Under the pieces are notes generated by a model, which did not search any database, had not been told where the DNA came from, and saw only the letters and a program-made list of their open reading frames with translations. Of a stretch of 64,000 nucleotides of DNA, positions 1-8,701 are shown piece by piece (positions within the stretch are counted from its first letter, which is position 1; the number at the start of each line of letters is the position of its first letter). The position numbers and the translations under genes are program-made. Source of the DNA: Saprospiraceae bacterium (GTDB lineage: Bacteria > Bacteroidota > Bacteroidia > Chitinophagales > Saprospiraceae); contig JADJTQ010000001.1 in NCBI GenBank assembly GCA_016711125.1, positions 1-64,000 on the forward strand, in the 5' to 3' direction.

Positions 1-1214
1 CGGACATTACTTAGAAATTTGTCGAGCACTGCCACTGGTTGGTGGCTTTATAGAAAACTAACTGCTTGGAGAAGGATGGCGTTGCCCGATCCGTACCTTG
101 GGTGACAAATCGTACCGCGACTACTACCAAGGGCACTGGGAGTCCGCACATTTATAAATGCAGCTGGTACCTATCCAGCCATGTCAGGATATTTGATGCG
201 AGATGATGTACTTGATGCCATTAATTATGCATCAAAACAGTATGTCAACATTGATGATTTGCAGGACAAAGTTGGGGAGAGAATCGCCGAATTAACTTGA
301 ATGAGGCGGCGACTGTGACAACAGGTTGTTTTCAGCATTGAGTCTGGGTTTGGCTGGAGTCCTTACCGGTACAGATGCCAAGAAAGCAGCAATGCTTCCT
401 ACTGATCTTACATGGGCATGAAAAGTGAAGTCATTTTACAAAATCGCATCATATCGGATATGCATGCACTTGTGAACTGTGGAGTTAAACTGATTTTGGT
501 TGAGACTGCCGCTGAACTCCGAAGCTGCTATCAATGATCAGACCGCGATGTTATGGTTTTTGAATTATGGCAATCCGGATGGCCAGATTAAAACATGATG
601 AGTTTATTCGACTGGGTAAGAAGCGCCAGGATACCGACCATGATCGATTGCGCAGCGGATGTACCACCTAAGGAAAACTTATTTAAATACACAAGGATGG
701 GTTTTGATTTGGTGTGTTTTTCAGGAGGTAAAGGATTAAAGGGCCGCAAAGTGCCCGGATTATTACTCGGGCGAAAAGATCCGATCGCCGGCGCCCGCCA
801 AAATGCTCCTCGTGGAGATACAGTGGGCGGGGGATGAAGGTCAATAAAGAGGAAACTTTTAGGTATGCTGGCAGCTTTGGAAAATTTCCTTTCAGGGACC
901 ATGATGCAGATTGGAAATTATGGAAGGCACAAATACAACATATTCATGATGCTGCAGCTTCAGTAGATGGAGTGAAACCTGAAATCCATGTGCCTGAGAT
1001 TGCCCAACCATGTGCCATCGCTCAAGATTAGCTGGGATATGAATAAGATAAAGATGGATGGCAACGAGGTAAGAGAAAAATTACGCATGGGACATCCGTC
1101 TATACAGACTGTGGGTGACAAAGAATCACTAGAATTACCACATGGATGTTAAATCCCGGCGAAGAACGTGCCGTGGCATCAAGAATTAAGGAAATTTTAT
1201 CTGGGATGGCATAG
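1..1214 (+). pseudogene. SelA-like PLP-dependent enzyme (aminotransferase class V fold), broken, 5' end outside window
   Basis: Pieces in several frames align with the family that includes L-seryl-tRNA(Sec) selenium transferase-like and glucosaminate-6-phosphate ammonia-lyase-like enzymes. In order: a YPAMSGYLMRDDVLDAIN-like start near 175, the DDLQDKVGERIAELT segment near 255, a KSEVILQNR segment near 425, then from 595 MIDCAADVPPKENLFKY and FSGGKGLKGRKVPGLLLGRK, where the lysine after SGG is the expected PLP-binding residue. From 834 come GMKVNKEE, RDHDADWKLW and EIHVPEIA. After another shift TTWMLNPGEERAVASRIKEI ends at TAG 1212-1214. At least five frameshifts interrupt it. A RidA gene follows, a pairing often seen with this family. 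Substrate unknown. The breaks may be sequencing errors or real decay. Confidence 0.7.
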
Positions 1215-1312
1215 GATCTATAAGCCGAGGATTTCAGATCTATTCTTAGAGTCTAAGAATAACATGCCGATTAAGAGGTGATATTATTATATATAAATTA
1301 AAAATAGAATTC

Positions 1313-1923
1313 ATGAGGTATCTTTTTTACAGTATGGTGGCATTGATGATCATTTCATGTGGAGATGCTCCAAAACAGAAAATATGGAAGTACTAAAAGC
1401 ACAAACCGGAGACTTTGATCCGGAAGCAAAGTTAAAAGAAATGGGTATTGAGTTGCCCGCGGTATCGGCCCCGGTGGCTAATTATGTAAATTCGGTACGT
1501 ACCGGTAATTTGGTCTATTTGTCAGGCAAAGGCCCTCAAAACCGGATGGTACTTTTATCGAAGGAAAAGTCGGTGCTGACCTGACTATTGAGCAAGGTTA
1601 TGAAGCTGGCAAGCTCACCGCTATTCAGTCTCTGGCTTCCTAAGGCAGAGATTGGCAATCTAAATAAGGTAAAGAGTGGTAAAAGTGCTGGGTATGGTTA
1701 ATTGCACACCGGATTTTAGAGACCAACCTAAGGTAGTCAACGGCTATTCCGATCTGATGGTAGCGGTGTTTTGGTGATCGGGGCAAGCACGCACGATCAG
1801 CAGTGGGTATGGGCTCTTTACCAGGCAATATTGCGATTGAAGTCGAGGTGATTATTGAGGGTGGAGTAAGAAAGAAGGAAGATTCTTTTCATATCTACTG
1901 GGTAAACTACTATTTTATTTTTT
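1313..1923 (+). pseudogene. RidA-family lipoprotein, frameshifted
   Basis: The start ATG at 1313 gives MRYLFYSMVALMIISCGDAP, a lipoprotein signal with lipobox IISC, so the product would be anchored in a membrane, which is unusual for the normally cytosolic RidA enamine/imine deaminases. Later frames carry the RidA signatures: FDPEAKLKEMGIELP, YVNSVRTGNLVYLSGKGP, VGADLTIEQGYEAGKLTAIQ, VVKVLGMVNCTPDF, VVNGYSDLMVAVF and GSLPGNIAIEVEVI. Three or more single-base shifts separate these. It lies 98 bases after the SelA-like gene on the same strand, so the two probably formed an operon. The exact 3' end is uncertain. Confidence 0.7.
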
Positions 1924-2116
1924 AATACGGTCCGGAAGATTAGATATAGCCTGTCTCCGACGCACCAAAGCCGTTCGGCCTACGCCATATGCTTCAGCCG
2001 AGTCCTCGCTCGACACTAAAGCTAGGAGCGACAGGATCCAGCCTAGGAGGCTACGGCCTCTGAGGGACGGTGTAAGGCGACGGAGCGGTGTTAGACAGGT
2101 CTTAGTCTGTATCGCA

Positions 2117-2240
2117 ACATGAGAGAACAGATCCGTCAAGCCTGGCCGGATAAAACCTTTCTGGCTGAAGAGACAGATTTACATTCTGCGGCTTCGGCAG
2201 AAGAATAAATAGAATAAATCGACCCACGATAGAAACGGAA
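2117..2240 (+). repeat. Dispersed repeat, copy 1 of an inverted pair
   Basis: About 110-120 bases here match the reverse complement of 24130-24240. The best part is GTCAAG then CTGGCCGGATAAAACCT, GCTGAAGAGACAGATTTACA and TTCT. The match weakens but continues through the following AATAAATAG segment. The surrounding 1924-2400 holds no gene I can support. It contains GC-rich partly self-complementary sequence at 1945-2100 with blocks such as CTCGCTCGAC and GGAGCGAC. Confidence 0.6.
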
Positions 2241-2400
2241 GAGCCAGAAAGAAGGCTTCTGCTTTAGGTATTCCGAGTTTTTTTCTGTCAGCCCTTCCAT
2301 GTCTTGAAACGGTCAAATGATTTCGGTGTGTTTAACATACCGGAGATAATTGAGTTGTTCATTGCATATTAAGTTGAGAAGTGAACAATTTTGGTAATCA

Positions 2401-3739
2401 ATGCAACGTAGCTTGAACACATACCCAATACTATTCTACCGCGTCGTCATGTTTTTAAGAAGAGATCGCAAGACCTGTCTTATCTGTCTTTTATGTGCAC
2501 TCTTTGTTGCCAATGGTTATTCACAATCTGAATTTAGCCATCAAATAATCCCAATTGATAAATCCAGGTTTACCAAAAACTTACCTGAAGATTTAATTGC
2601 CACGAGGTGGCAGAGATTGATGAATTTGACCTGCTCCGAAGTATTAAATGTTTGGCGGCATTCCGATGAAGGAGGAGAGATTTCAGGTGAATATCTTGAC
2701 TTCGGCTATTTGGAAAACAACAGCAAAACAGGTGAATTTGGACCTGAAACAAAGGAGGTATTCGCCCGGCCGCCCAGTCAGCTTACACGCTTTCGGTTGC
2801 GCTATTTACCAAAGCTTATGAATCTGGTTTGACAAAATCCTGAAAACGAGGCATTAAAATACGCAGTAACAGTCGTCAGATCTTTAGCAGAAAGATCATT
2901 TGGCCAATGGTGGAATTAATCATGCATGGGGAAATCAGTGGCAATCGGCCCAGTGGGCCAGTAAGATAGCTGTAGCAGGTTGGTTGTTGTGGGACTATTT
3001 AGGGGATGAAGATCGATCCAGTATTCGCAATATGATCGAGTATGAAGCTAATCGCTTGATGAATATCACAGCACCTGCAGCCAATGAAAATTATAGAATA
3101 GATACACATGCTGAAGAGAATGGATGGGACGCGACTGGACTTCAGACTGCATGCGCCATGTTGCCCCGACATGAAAATCGTCCATTTTGGCTCAGTAGAT
3201 TATACGAGTATCGACTCACTGCGTTGGCATCGCCAAGCGATTTTGCAAAATGATCAGGGCATAGAAGGTCGCAAAATCAGTGAACGGATTACCGGATACA
3301 ATATCGACTCGATTGGTGCACTGGGAAATCATGGAGCCTATCCACATCCAGATTACATGGCAGCTCCCTTGCGTCACTCGATTGAAGGAGCACTATTTTT
3401 CGATTAGGAGGATTGGAAATTCCTGAGGTAAATAGATTTAACTATGATTTGGTGTATAAAAATTTTTACGCTCACACTTGGAACGATACCAGTCCAATCT
3501 ACCAATCTGACGGAAATATTTTTTGGCCGATAGAAATTGAAAAGGACTGGCGTTTTGAATTCATTACTTACGGGATTATTGACCTGGGTGCACAACTATT
3601 AAATCGAGATAGTGCTGTTTCCGAAAAAGGATCTTTTTGGGAAGAGAAACACACCCAGAGAGCCCGTGATATGAATCTCACTAGTTTTATTGCGGCGAGT
3701 GCTTATTTATATCGATGGATTATGTTTCAGGAAAAATAA
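2401..3739 (+). pseudogene. Secreted protein of unknown function, frameshifted
   Basis: Three frames join into one protein of roughly 430 residues. A Sec signal peptide is best read from the ATG at 2449 (MFLRRDRKTCLIC, hydrophobic core, GYSQ before the mature start). The body is rich in Trp and Tyr: GGINHAWGNQWQSAQWASK, VAGWLLWDYLGDEDRSS, then YNIDSIGALGNHGAYPHPDY, and finally TSFIAASAYLYRWIMFQEK at the C-terminus. Helices with GNQW and NHGAYPHPDY motifs suggest an alpha/alpha-toroid enzyme, but I cannot name a family. Shifts occur near 2820, 3240 and 3400. Confidence 0.5.
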
Positions 3740-3834
3740 TTTAATTGGTTCTTAGTCATCTTTAGTGGGTAACTACACATATCGAATCATAAACTACTTT
3801 CGAATCGATCAATAATATTTGATTCTATTATTAT

Positions 3835-3874
3835 GTTCTTTTGTCTTGATACAAAGAACCAAAAAATCAAGGCT
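3835..3874. repeat. Overlapping palindromes in a gene-free stretch
   Basis: GTTCTTT (3835-3841) pairs with AAAGAAC (3853-3859), and CTTGAT (3845-3850) with ATCAAG farther right. The whole has the form of a common bacterial intergenic TCTTGAT...ATCAAGG palindrome. The gap 3740-4169 otherwise shows no gene. Confidence 0.4.
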
Positions 3875-4169
3875 TTAAGATCGAAGCCTAAAATAGATGA
3901 TAAGAACCTAAATTCTAAAACTCACCTTAGCGGCTGGTATTTCATGCTGGATGTCGCAAGTCATTAGGATAATTGGCTTTAGATAGGTGTTGGCTCATAC
4001 ACGAATCCCTGCTTTCTCTTGTTGAGTTAGAGTGAGGAAGATCTGCATCTTCCAGTTCTAAAGAAAAATAGAAATTGCAGTTTTCCCACTAAATATGAGC
4101 AAAAACCATTTAATTTAAGAAGGTGTTCCTTTTATACAGGGAAATCAAATATTGATTTAAGTTGAAGAT

Positions 4170-5271
4170 TTAATTATAATCTTTCTTTGTTACCCAAATC
4201 ATCAACTTTGTATATCTGATTATTTTTCTGCGAGGATACCTTTGGTATACCCGGTATTTTTTGGACTGACCATGTAAAATATCGATTTTAATCAACTTTC
4301 CTTGATAGTCAGCACAAATGTCGGGCATAACGGTATGTCCGATGATCATTCGATCTACCGCGTAATAATTTAGCACACTTTCAAGTTGCTCCTGACTATC
4401 TTTTGGACGTCCGTCATGTTCGCGGGCCAGGTTACGGTACCAAATCGGTCCGCTTTTACCCATGACCATATTGATCATTGGATCACCGGTCGAATTGAAA
4501 TAAAATCCTGATCAATATGTTTTCTCACAATGATATTTATGTCTTCTATCGAAAGCTTAAAAGACAGAATTTGATGGGATAGCCCACCGTGTACAAAAAG
4601 CAGATTGCCAATCTTAGTCACAGCATTTTTCGAACGGAGCCATTTACCGATTTCATTGTTTCGACTATATAAAAAGCGAAATGCATGATCAATTTCAAAC
4701 ATGCCGGTGACAGCCCTTAGGGTATTTTAAAATCTTCATGGGCATAGTCACCCCAGCCCTGAATATTCATCAGATCGTGATTGCCCAATATCACATGTAC
4801 CTGACCACCGACAGCTTCTGCTTGTGCCTCGAGCTTATATGAGCCACAATATAGCCATGGGATAAGCTCCCCGATCTACCAAATCACCATTGATGAGTAA
4901 ATGGCAATCGCCATAAGTCAGTCGAAATCAGCACTAATCACACCATTGCTTTGAAGAAAACTGACCAAGCCATCAAAGTTGCCCTCGATGTCGGAAATTG
5001 CCAACAATCTGGACGGCATATCGCAAACTGAAAGTGCAGGCGATAACGACCTTTTTAACCTAAAATTGAAATAGTCCCTGTCCGAATTTGGTACATATAA
5101 CCCGATATTTTCATTTCGATCTAGTGCAAAATCTGTGATGTCTCCTGTGTTTGTAAGATAGCGTACCGTATTACCAGGATATATGGTCCATCAATTATCT
5201 CGTCCATCCAGTAGTGTCATTTGAATTCGCGATAATACAAAAATATGACTTGACGGATCAGCAACCTTCAT
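4170..5271 (-). pseudogene. Metallophosphoesterase, frameshifted
   Basis: Read on the minus strand from ATG 5271, a short N-terminal region leads into the calcineurin-like phosphoesterase blocks: LLAISDIEGNFDGLVSFL (GDxxG-like metal site with D and E), CHLLINGDLVDRG (GDxxDRG), VHVILGNHDLMN (GNHD), LLFVHGGLSH (GGH-like) and MIIGHTVMPDI (GH). All the metal-ligand motifs are visible but in different frames, with breaks near 4480, 4720, 4850 and 4920. Order and spacing fit Shewanella-like or serine/threonine phosphatase-type members. More coding sequence may lie upstream to about 5410, where NDKIYGFPSLPDALNKFE can be read. Confidence 0.7.
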
Positions 5272-5443
5272 TTGAGAAACCGCTTTCACTCAAATTTATT
5301 TAGTGCATCAGGCAAACTGGGGAATCCATAAATCTTGTCGTTATCTGATGATAGGACAGTAAAAGCATTAATTGTTGCAAGTCGGTTTATAGTATATTTA
5401 TTCTCATACACTAACAGTCAAAACTCTCTTGCTAAGAAAAATC

Positions 5444-6985
5444 ATGTTGTAAATCTGATTTTATATTCACTTTGTCTGCAGTTGTTTTAATCTCTTGTGC
5501 CGAAAAAGAGGATGCAGTGAAGCCTAACGTTTATTTATCCTGGCTGATGACGGGCTATCATGATCTAAGTTGTATGGGGAGCCGGTACTAAGAAACGCCC
5601 AATATCGATAAGATTGCCAATGAGGTTTCGTTTTTACTAATGGATATGCCGGATGTCGGGTATACAGTCCATCGAGGCAAGCATCATGTCGGGCAGATCG
5701 CCTGCCCAGGGCATGGGATCACGGACTGGATCGGAGCCGCCACAGGTGAAGCGTGGAGATCATCGGAAGACAAAACAAGTTACTGCCGCCCGAATATGCA
5801 GATCATTTGCCACTTGCTTACGTCACATTGCCCGAGGCATAAGAGAAGTGGCTATAAAACCTTTTTGCTGGAAAATGGCATTTGGGTAAAGAGGGATCAT
5901 GGCCAACCGATCACGGTTTTGAGATCAATAAAGGTGGCTGGGATAAGGGTAGCCCGATAGGCGGTTATTATTCTCCACAGGAAAATCCAAACCTGGAAAA
6001 TTTGGTGCCGGAGAAAATCTAACCATGCGATTAGCCAAAGAAACTTCCAGGATTCATTAGGGAAAATGCTGGAGCACCGTTTTTTGCCTTCCTTTTTTAC
6101 GCTGTGCATGGGCCAATTCAAACGACACAAAAAAGTGGAAAAATACCGGGATAAAGCGGAGATGTTAGGTATTGCAGAAAAGTTTACGAGATGGGTCATT
6201 TTTTGCCGATCCGTCAAGTGCAGGATAATCCAATTTATGCCGGATTGGTAGAGAGCATGGACTTGATGCGGTCGGCGTTGTACTGGATGCTCTGGACGAG
6301 CTTGGTCTGGCCGAAAATACCATTGTGATCTTTATCCGACAATGGTGGTGTCGCAGCTGGGGATCTTTTGCCACATCAAACCTTCCTTTAAAAGCTGGCA
6401 AAGGATATCAATTTGAAGGTGGTATTCGGGAGCCCTATTTTATTAAAGTCCCTTGGCTTGGTCAATCCGGTTAAAATTGAGTCTCCTGTAACCGGGATGG
6501 ATTTTATCCCACCATCTTAGATTTGTTAGGTAAACCGCCTAAACCGGAAGAGCATCAGGATGGCATCAGTTTGGTTCCCCTCTTAAAGGGTGATCTTTTA
6601 CCGGAAAGACCTTTATATTGGCATTATCCGCACTATGGCAATCAGGGAGGTGAGCCGTCGTCTATTATCAGGAGGAAAATGGAAATTAATTCATTATTAT
6701 GAAGATGACCGGAAAGAATTATACGATCTGGAAAATGACTTAGAGGAACTAAATAATGTAGCTGACCAAAATCCCGAAATATCCAAACTGCTCAATGAAA
6801 AGTTATTTTCCTATTTAGACGAAGTAGGGGCCAAATATCCTATTAAGGATCCTCAATATGATGAAATAAAGAACAGGAATATCTTCAAAAAATCATTAAG
6901 GAAAGATGGCCGCAATTGAGAAGCAAAGACTTGAATTTCTCGCTAAAGATTTTGATCCCGAAATAATTGGTGGGGAAGTAGATGA
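5444..6985 (+). pseudogene. Secreted arylsulfatase-type sulfatase, heavily frameshifted, catalytic Cys codon altered
   Basis: The 5' end encodes a lipoprotein-like signal (VVLISCAEKEDAVKPNV). Later frames give YHDLSCMGSRY and ETPNIDKIANE, the SPSRASIMSGRSPAQ region, HGITDWIGAATGEAWR, a GYKTF...GIW segment, DHGFEINKGGWDKGS, TIVIF and DNGGV (metal site), LKAGKGYQFEGGIREPY, GMDF and DLLGKPPK, then WKLIHYYEDDRKELYDLEND at the C-terminus. This is the full order of family S1 sulfatases, which cleave sulfate esters from glycans outside the cytoplasm. In the frame that gives AGCRVxSPSR the formylglycine position (5663-5665) reads TAC (Tyr) instead of TGC. At least eight frameshifts are present. The 3' end is approximate. 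Confidence 0.75.
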
Positions 6986-6989
6986 TGAC

Positions 6990-7116
6990 CGATGCCCGGT
7001 GTCGGGTGCAAAGCTGATGTCCGGTGTCCTGTGTTGGATGCCCATTGTTGGATGCCCATTGTCGGATGTCCGATGCTGGATATCCGATGTCGGATACTGG
7101 GGCCGGATGTTTGATA
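6990..7116 (+). repeat. Degenerate CCGGTGTCGGATGTC repeat tract, left flank
   Basis: The tract consists of imperfect 9-11 base phrases such as CCGGTGTCGGG, TGTCCGGTGTCC, GATGCCCATTG (twice) and GGATGTCCGATG. It sits between the sulfatase and the four-helix-bundle gene and is in the opposite orientation to the tracts at 7552-7650 and 8330-8690. Confidence 0.8.
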
Positions 7117-7174
7117 TTGAATGTAAATCAGATTAAGATTGACAACTATCCTTATTCGTATTATAAATTATTGA

Positions 7175-7531
7175 ATGGAATTCAAATTTGAAAGCTTGAA
7201 TATCTGGCTTTTTGTCCATGGACCTGGCAGAAGATATTTTAGCCCTAACCAGAAAGTTTCCATCCGAGGAACTATACAATCTTTCTTCACAAATTAGAAA
7301 GAGCATCAGGACTCATAGCTTTAAATATTTCAGAAAGGTTCGATTGGTCAATCCAATGCTGAGTATAATAAGTTCATTGGCTATTCAATCCGTTCTTTAG
7401 CAGAAGTAGTCACTTGTCTCCATAAAGCGAAAAGACGTTTGTATATGATCAAAGATGAATTTGTGGAAATGTATGACAATTGTTTTAAATTGATGAATAT
7501 GTTGATTGCATTTCGAAAAAGTATAAAATAG
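7175..7531 (+). pseudogene. Four-helix-bundle protein of the S23 / 23S rRNA intervening-sequence family, frameshifted
   Basis: From ATG 7175 the frames give MEFKFESLNIW, then MDLAEDILALTRKFPSEELY, NLSSQIRK, a shifted LNISE, then SNAEYNKFIGYSIRSLAEVV, TCLHKAKRRLY and DEFVEMYDN...LMNMLIAFRKSIK to TAG 7529. The FPxxExYxLxxQIRRA and NKFxxYSxxSLxE core is diagnostic of the four-helix-bundle family (119 codons, the usual size). Family members include proteins encoded within rRNA intervening sequences and the Avd-like proteins of diversity-generating retroelements. The cellular role is not established. Degenerate repeats lie on both sides in inverted orientation. Two or three shifts break it. Confidence 0.8.
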
Positions 7532-7551
7532 TCCCGACTTCATATGGGACT

Positions 7552-7650
7552 TCTCGCACCCGGCACCGGACACCGGAAATCAACTTCCAGCATCTGACAA
7601 TCGGGCATCCGGCACCGGACACCGGACATCCGACTTCCGGCTTCTGTCAC
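7552..7650 (+). repeat. Degenerate GGCACCGGACACCGG repeat tract, right flank
   Basis: The phrase GGCACCGGACACCGGA occurs twice (near 7561 and 7610), with variants CATCCGACTTCCGGCTTC between and after. It is the reverse-complement type of the tract at 6990-7116, so the four-helix-bundle gene is bracketed by inverted degenerate repeats. Confidence 0.8.
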
Positions 7651-7713
7651 CCCATGGAACCATTATAGCGAATTCAATTGTTTCATATATTAGGGATTTT
7701 AAAAAGACTCGGT

Positions 7714-7935
7714 ATGATTGACTACAGAGAATACATTACAATTGAGCAGGGAAAAAAGTGGACAACCTTGCATACGAGGCCTTCGCATCACTGTATACGA
7801 TATCTTAAGTTACTTGGCAGCAGATATGACTATCGACGAGATTTTGGAGGATTTTCCGCTTTGACAAGGAATGACATCCTTGCCGCCCTAGCATATGCTG
7901 CTCATTCGGAAAAGAATCGAACAATAATGGCATAA
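7714..7935 (+). pseudogene. DUF433 antitoxin-like protein, frameshifted
   Basis: ATG 7714 starts MIDYREYITIEQGK. The next frame gives GGQPCIRGLRITVYDILSYL and AADMTIDEILEDFPL, and a third gives LTRNDILAALAYAAHSEK. This is the complete order of the DUF433 family, small winged-helix-like proteins found as the antitoxin partner of DUF5615 PIN-like proteins. Two shifts (near 7760 and 7862) interrupt it. The next gene is the expected partner 23 bases downstream, so the two are probably co-transcribed. Confidence 0.75.
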
Positions 7936-7958
7936 TCTTCCCTTATCTAATTGTCTAA

Positions 7959-8296
7959 TTGCTACTCTTTGACAACAATATATCGCCTGAAGCCCCAGTG
8001 CAACTGGTGGAATTGTTTGAGGGTTGTAAACATGTACTGGAAGTGAATTTGGGTTCAGCGGATGATGTTGAGGTGTGGAATTATGCAAAAGAAAATAATT
8101 TAGCAATAATTTCTAAAGACAAGGATTTTTACATCTGAGCAACAGATGGCAGTCCGCCGAAAGTGATTTGGGTCAGGATAGGAAACGTATCGACGCAAGA
8201 GTTGCTTGTATTTTTGATTAACCGGTCAATCGAAATTAAGAGTTTCAACTTAATGAAAATAGTCAGTTGCTCGAACTTGTTCAGATTGAGTCTTAG
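7959..8296 (+). pseudogene. DUF5615 PIN-like toxin-like protein, frameshifted
   Basis: The reading starts at TTG 7959 (LLFDNNISPEAPVQLVELF), goes on with CKHVLEVNLGSADDVEVW and NYAKENNLAIISKDKDFY, and after a shift near 8133 GSPPKVIWVRIGNVSTQEL and LVFLINRSIEIKSF. The early FDNNIS aspartate and the SKDKDF acidic cluster are the PIN-like active-site residues of DUF5615 (Mut7-C related) proteins, predicted RNases. A last shift near 8250 gives ENSQLLELVQIES and TAG 8294-8296. Its pairing with DUF433 is the standard operon. Confidence 0.75.
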
Positions 8297-8329
8297 CAAT
8301 TTATCAATGTACTTCCGTCTTCTGACTTT

Positions 8330-8690
8330 CGACACCGGACATCGGACTCTGTAATCCAGTGGTGGAATAGATCCACCTCCAAATAGAAACGCATCGACAT
8401 CCGGCACCGGACACCGGACATCCAGCACCCTGCAATGGACACCGGGCTCTATAACCAAGCCGGCGGAATAGATCCGCCAGCTACAATGGTAACGCATCCG
8501 ACATCCAGCACAAGGCTACTGGACACCGGACATCCAGCACCCTGCACTGGGACATCTGAAAGTGGACTTCGGACACCGGTCTTTATAATCCAGCGGTGGA
8601 ATGGATCCACCTCTAGATAGTAACGCATCCGACATCCGGCACCGGACCACCGGGCTTCGTCTTCCGGCTTCGGTCTCTCCCGTCTTCCGT
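8330..8690 (+). repeat. Composite repeat tract with three palindrome-bearing units
   Basis: Degenerate CACCGGACATCCAGC phrases alternate with three longer related units. Each unit has a palindrome: GGTGGAATAGATCCACC at 8361-8377, GGCGGAATAGATCCGCC at 8462-8478 and GGTGGAATGGATCCACC at 8595-8611, followed 10-15 bases later by (A)AACGCATC. The T-A to C-G change in the second copy affects both arms. Apparent open reading frames through this tract on either strand are repeat artefacts. Confidence 0.8.
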
Positions 8691-8701
8691 CCTCCACGAC
8701 C

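Noticed and set aside
2401..3739. Several separate small genes in this stretch
   Set aside because: The fragments are consecutive parts of one secreted protein in shifted frames with continuous composition.
6990..8690. CRISPR array
   Set aside because: The repeats are imperfect 9-16 base phrases with no regular spacer length and no cas genes.
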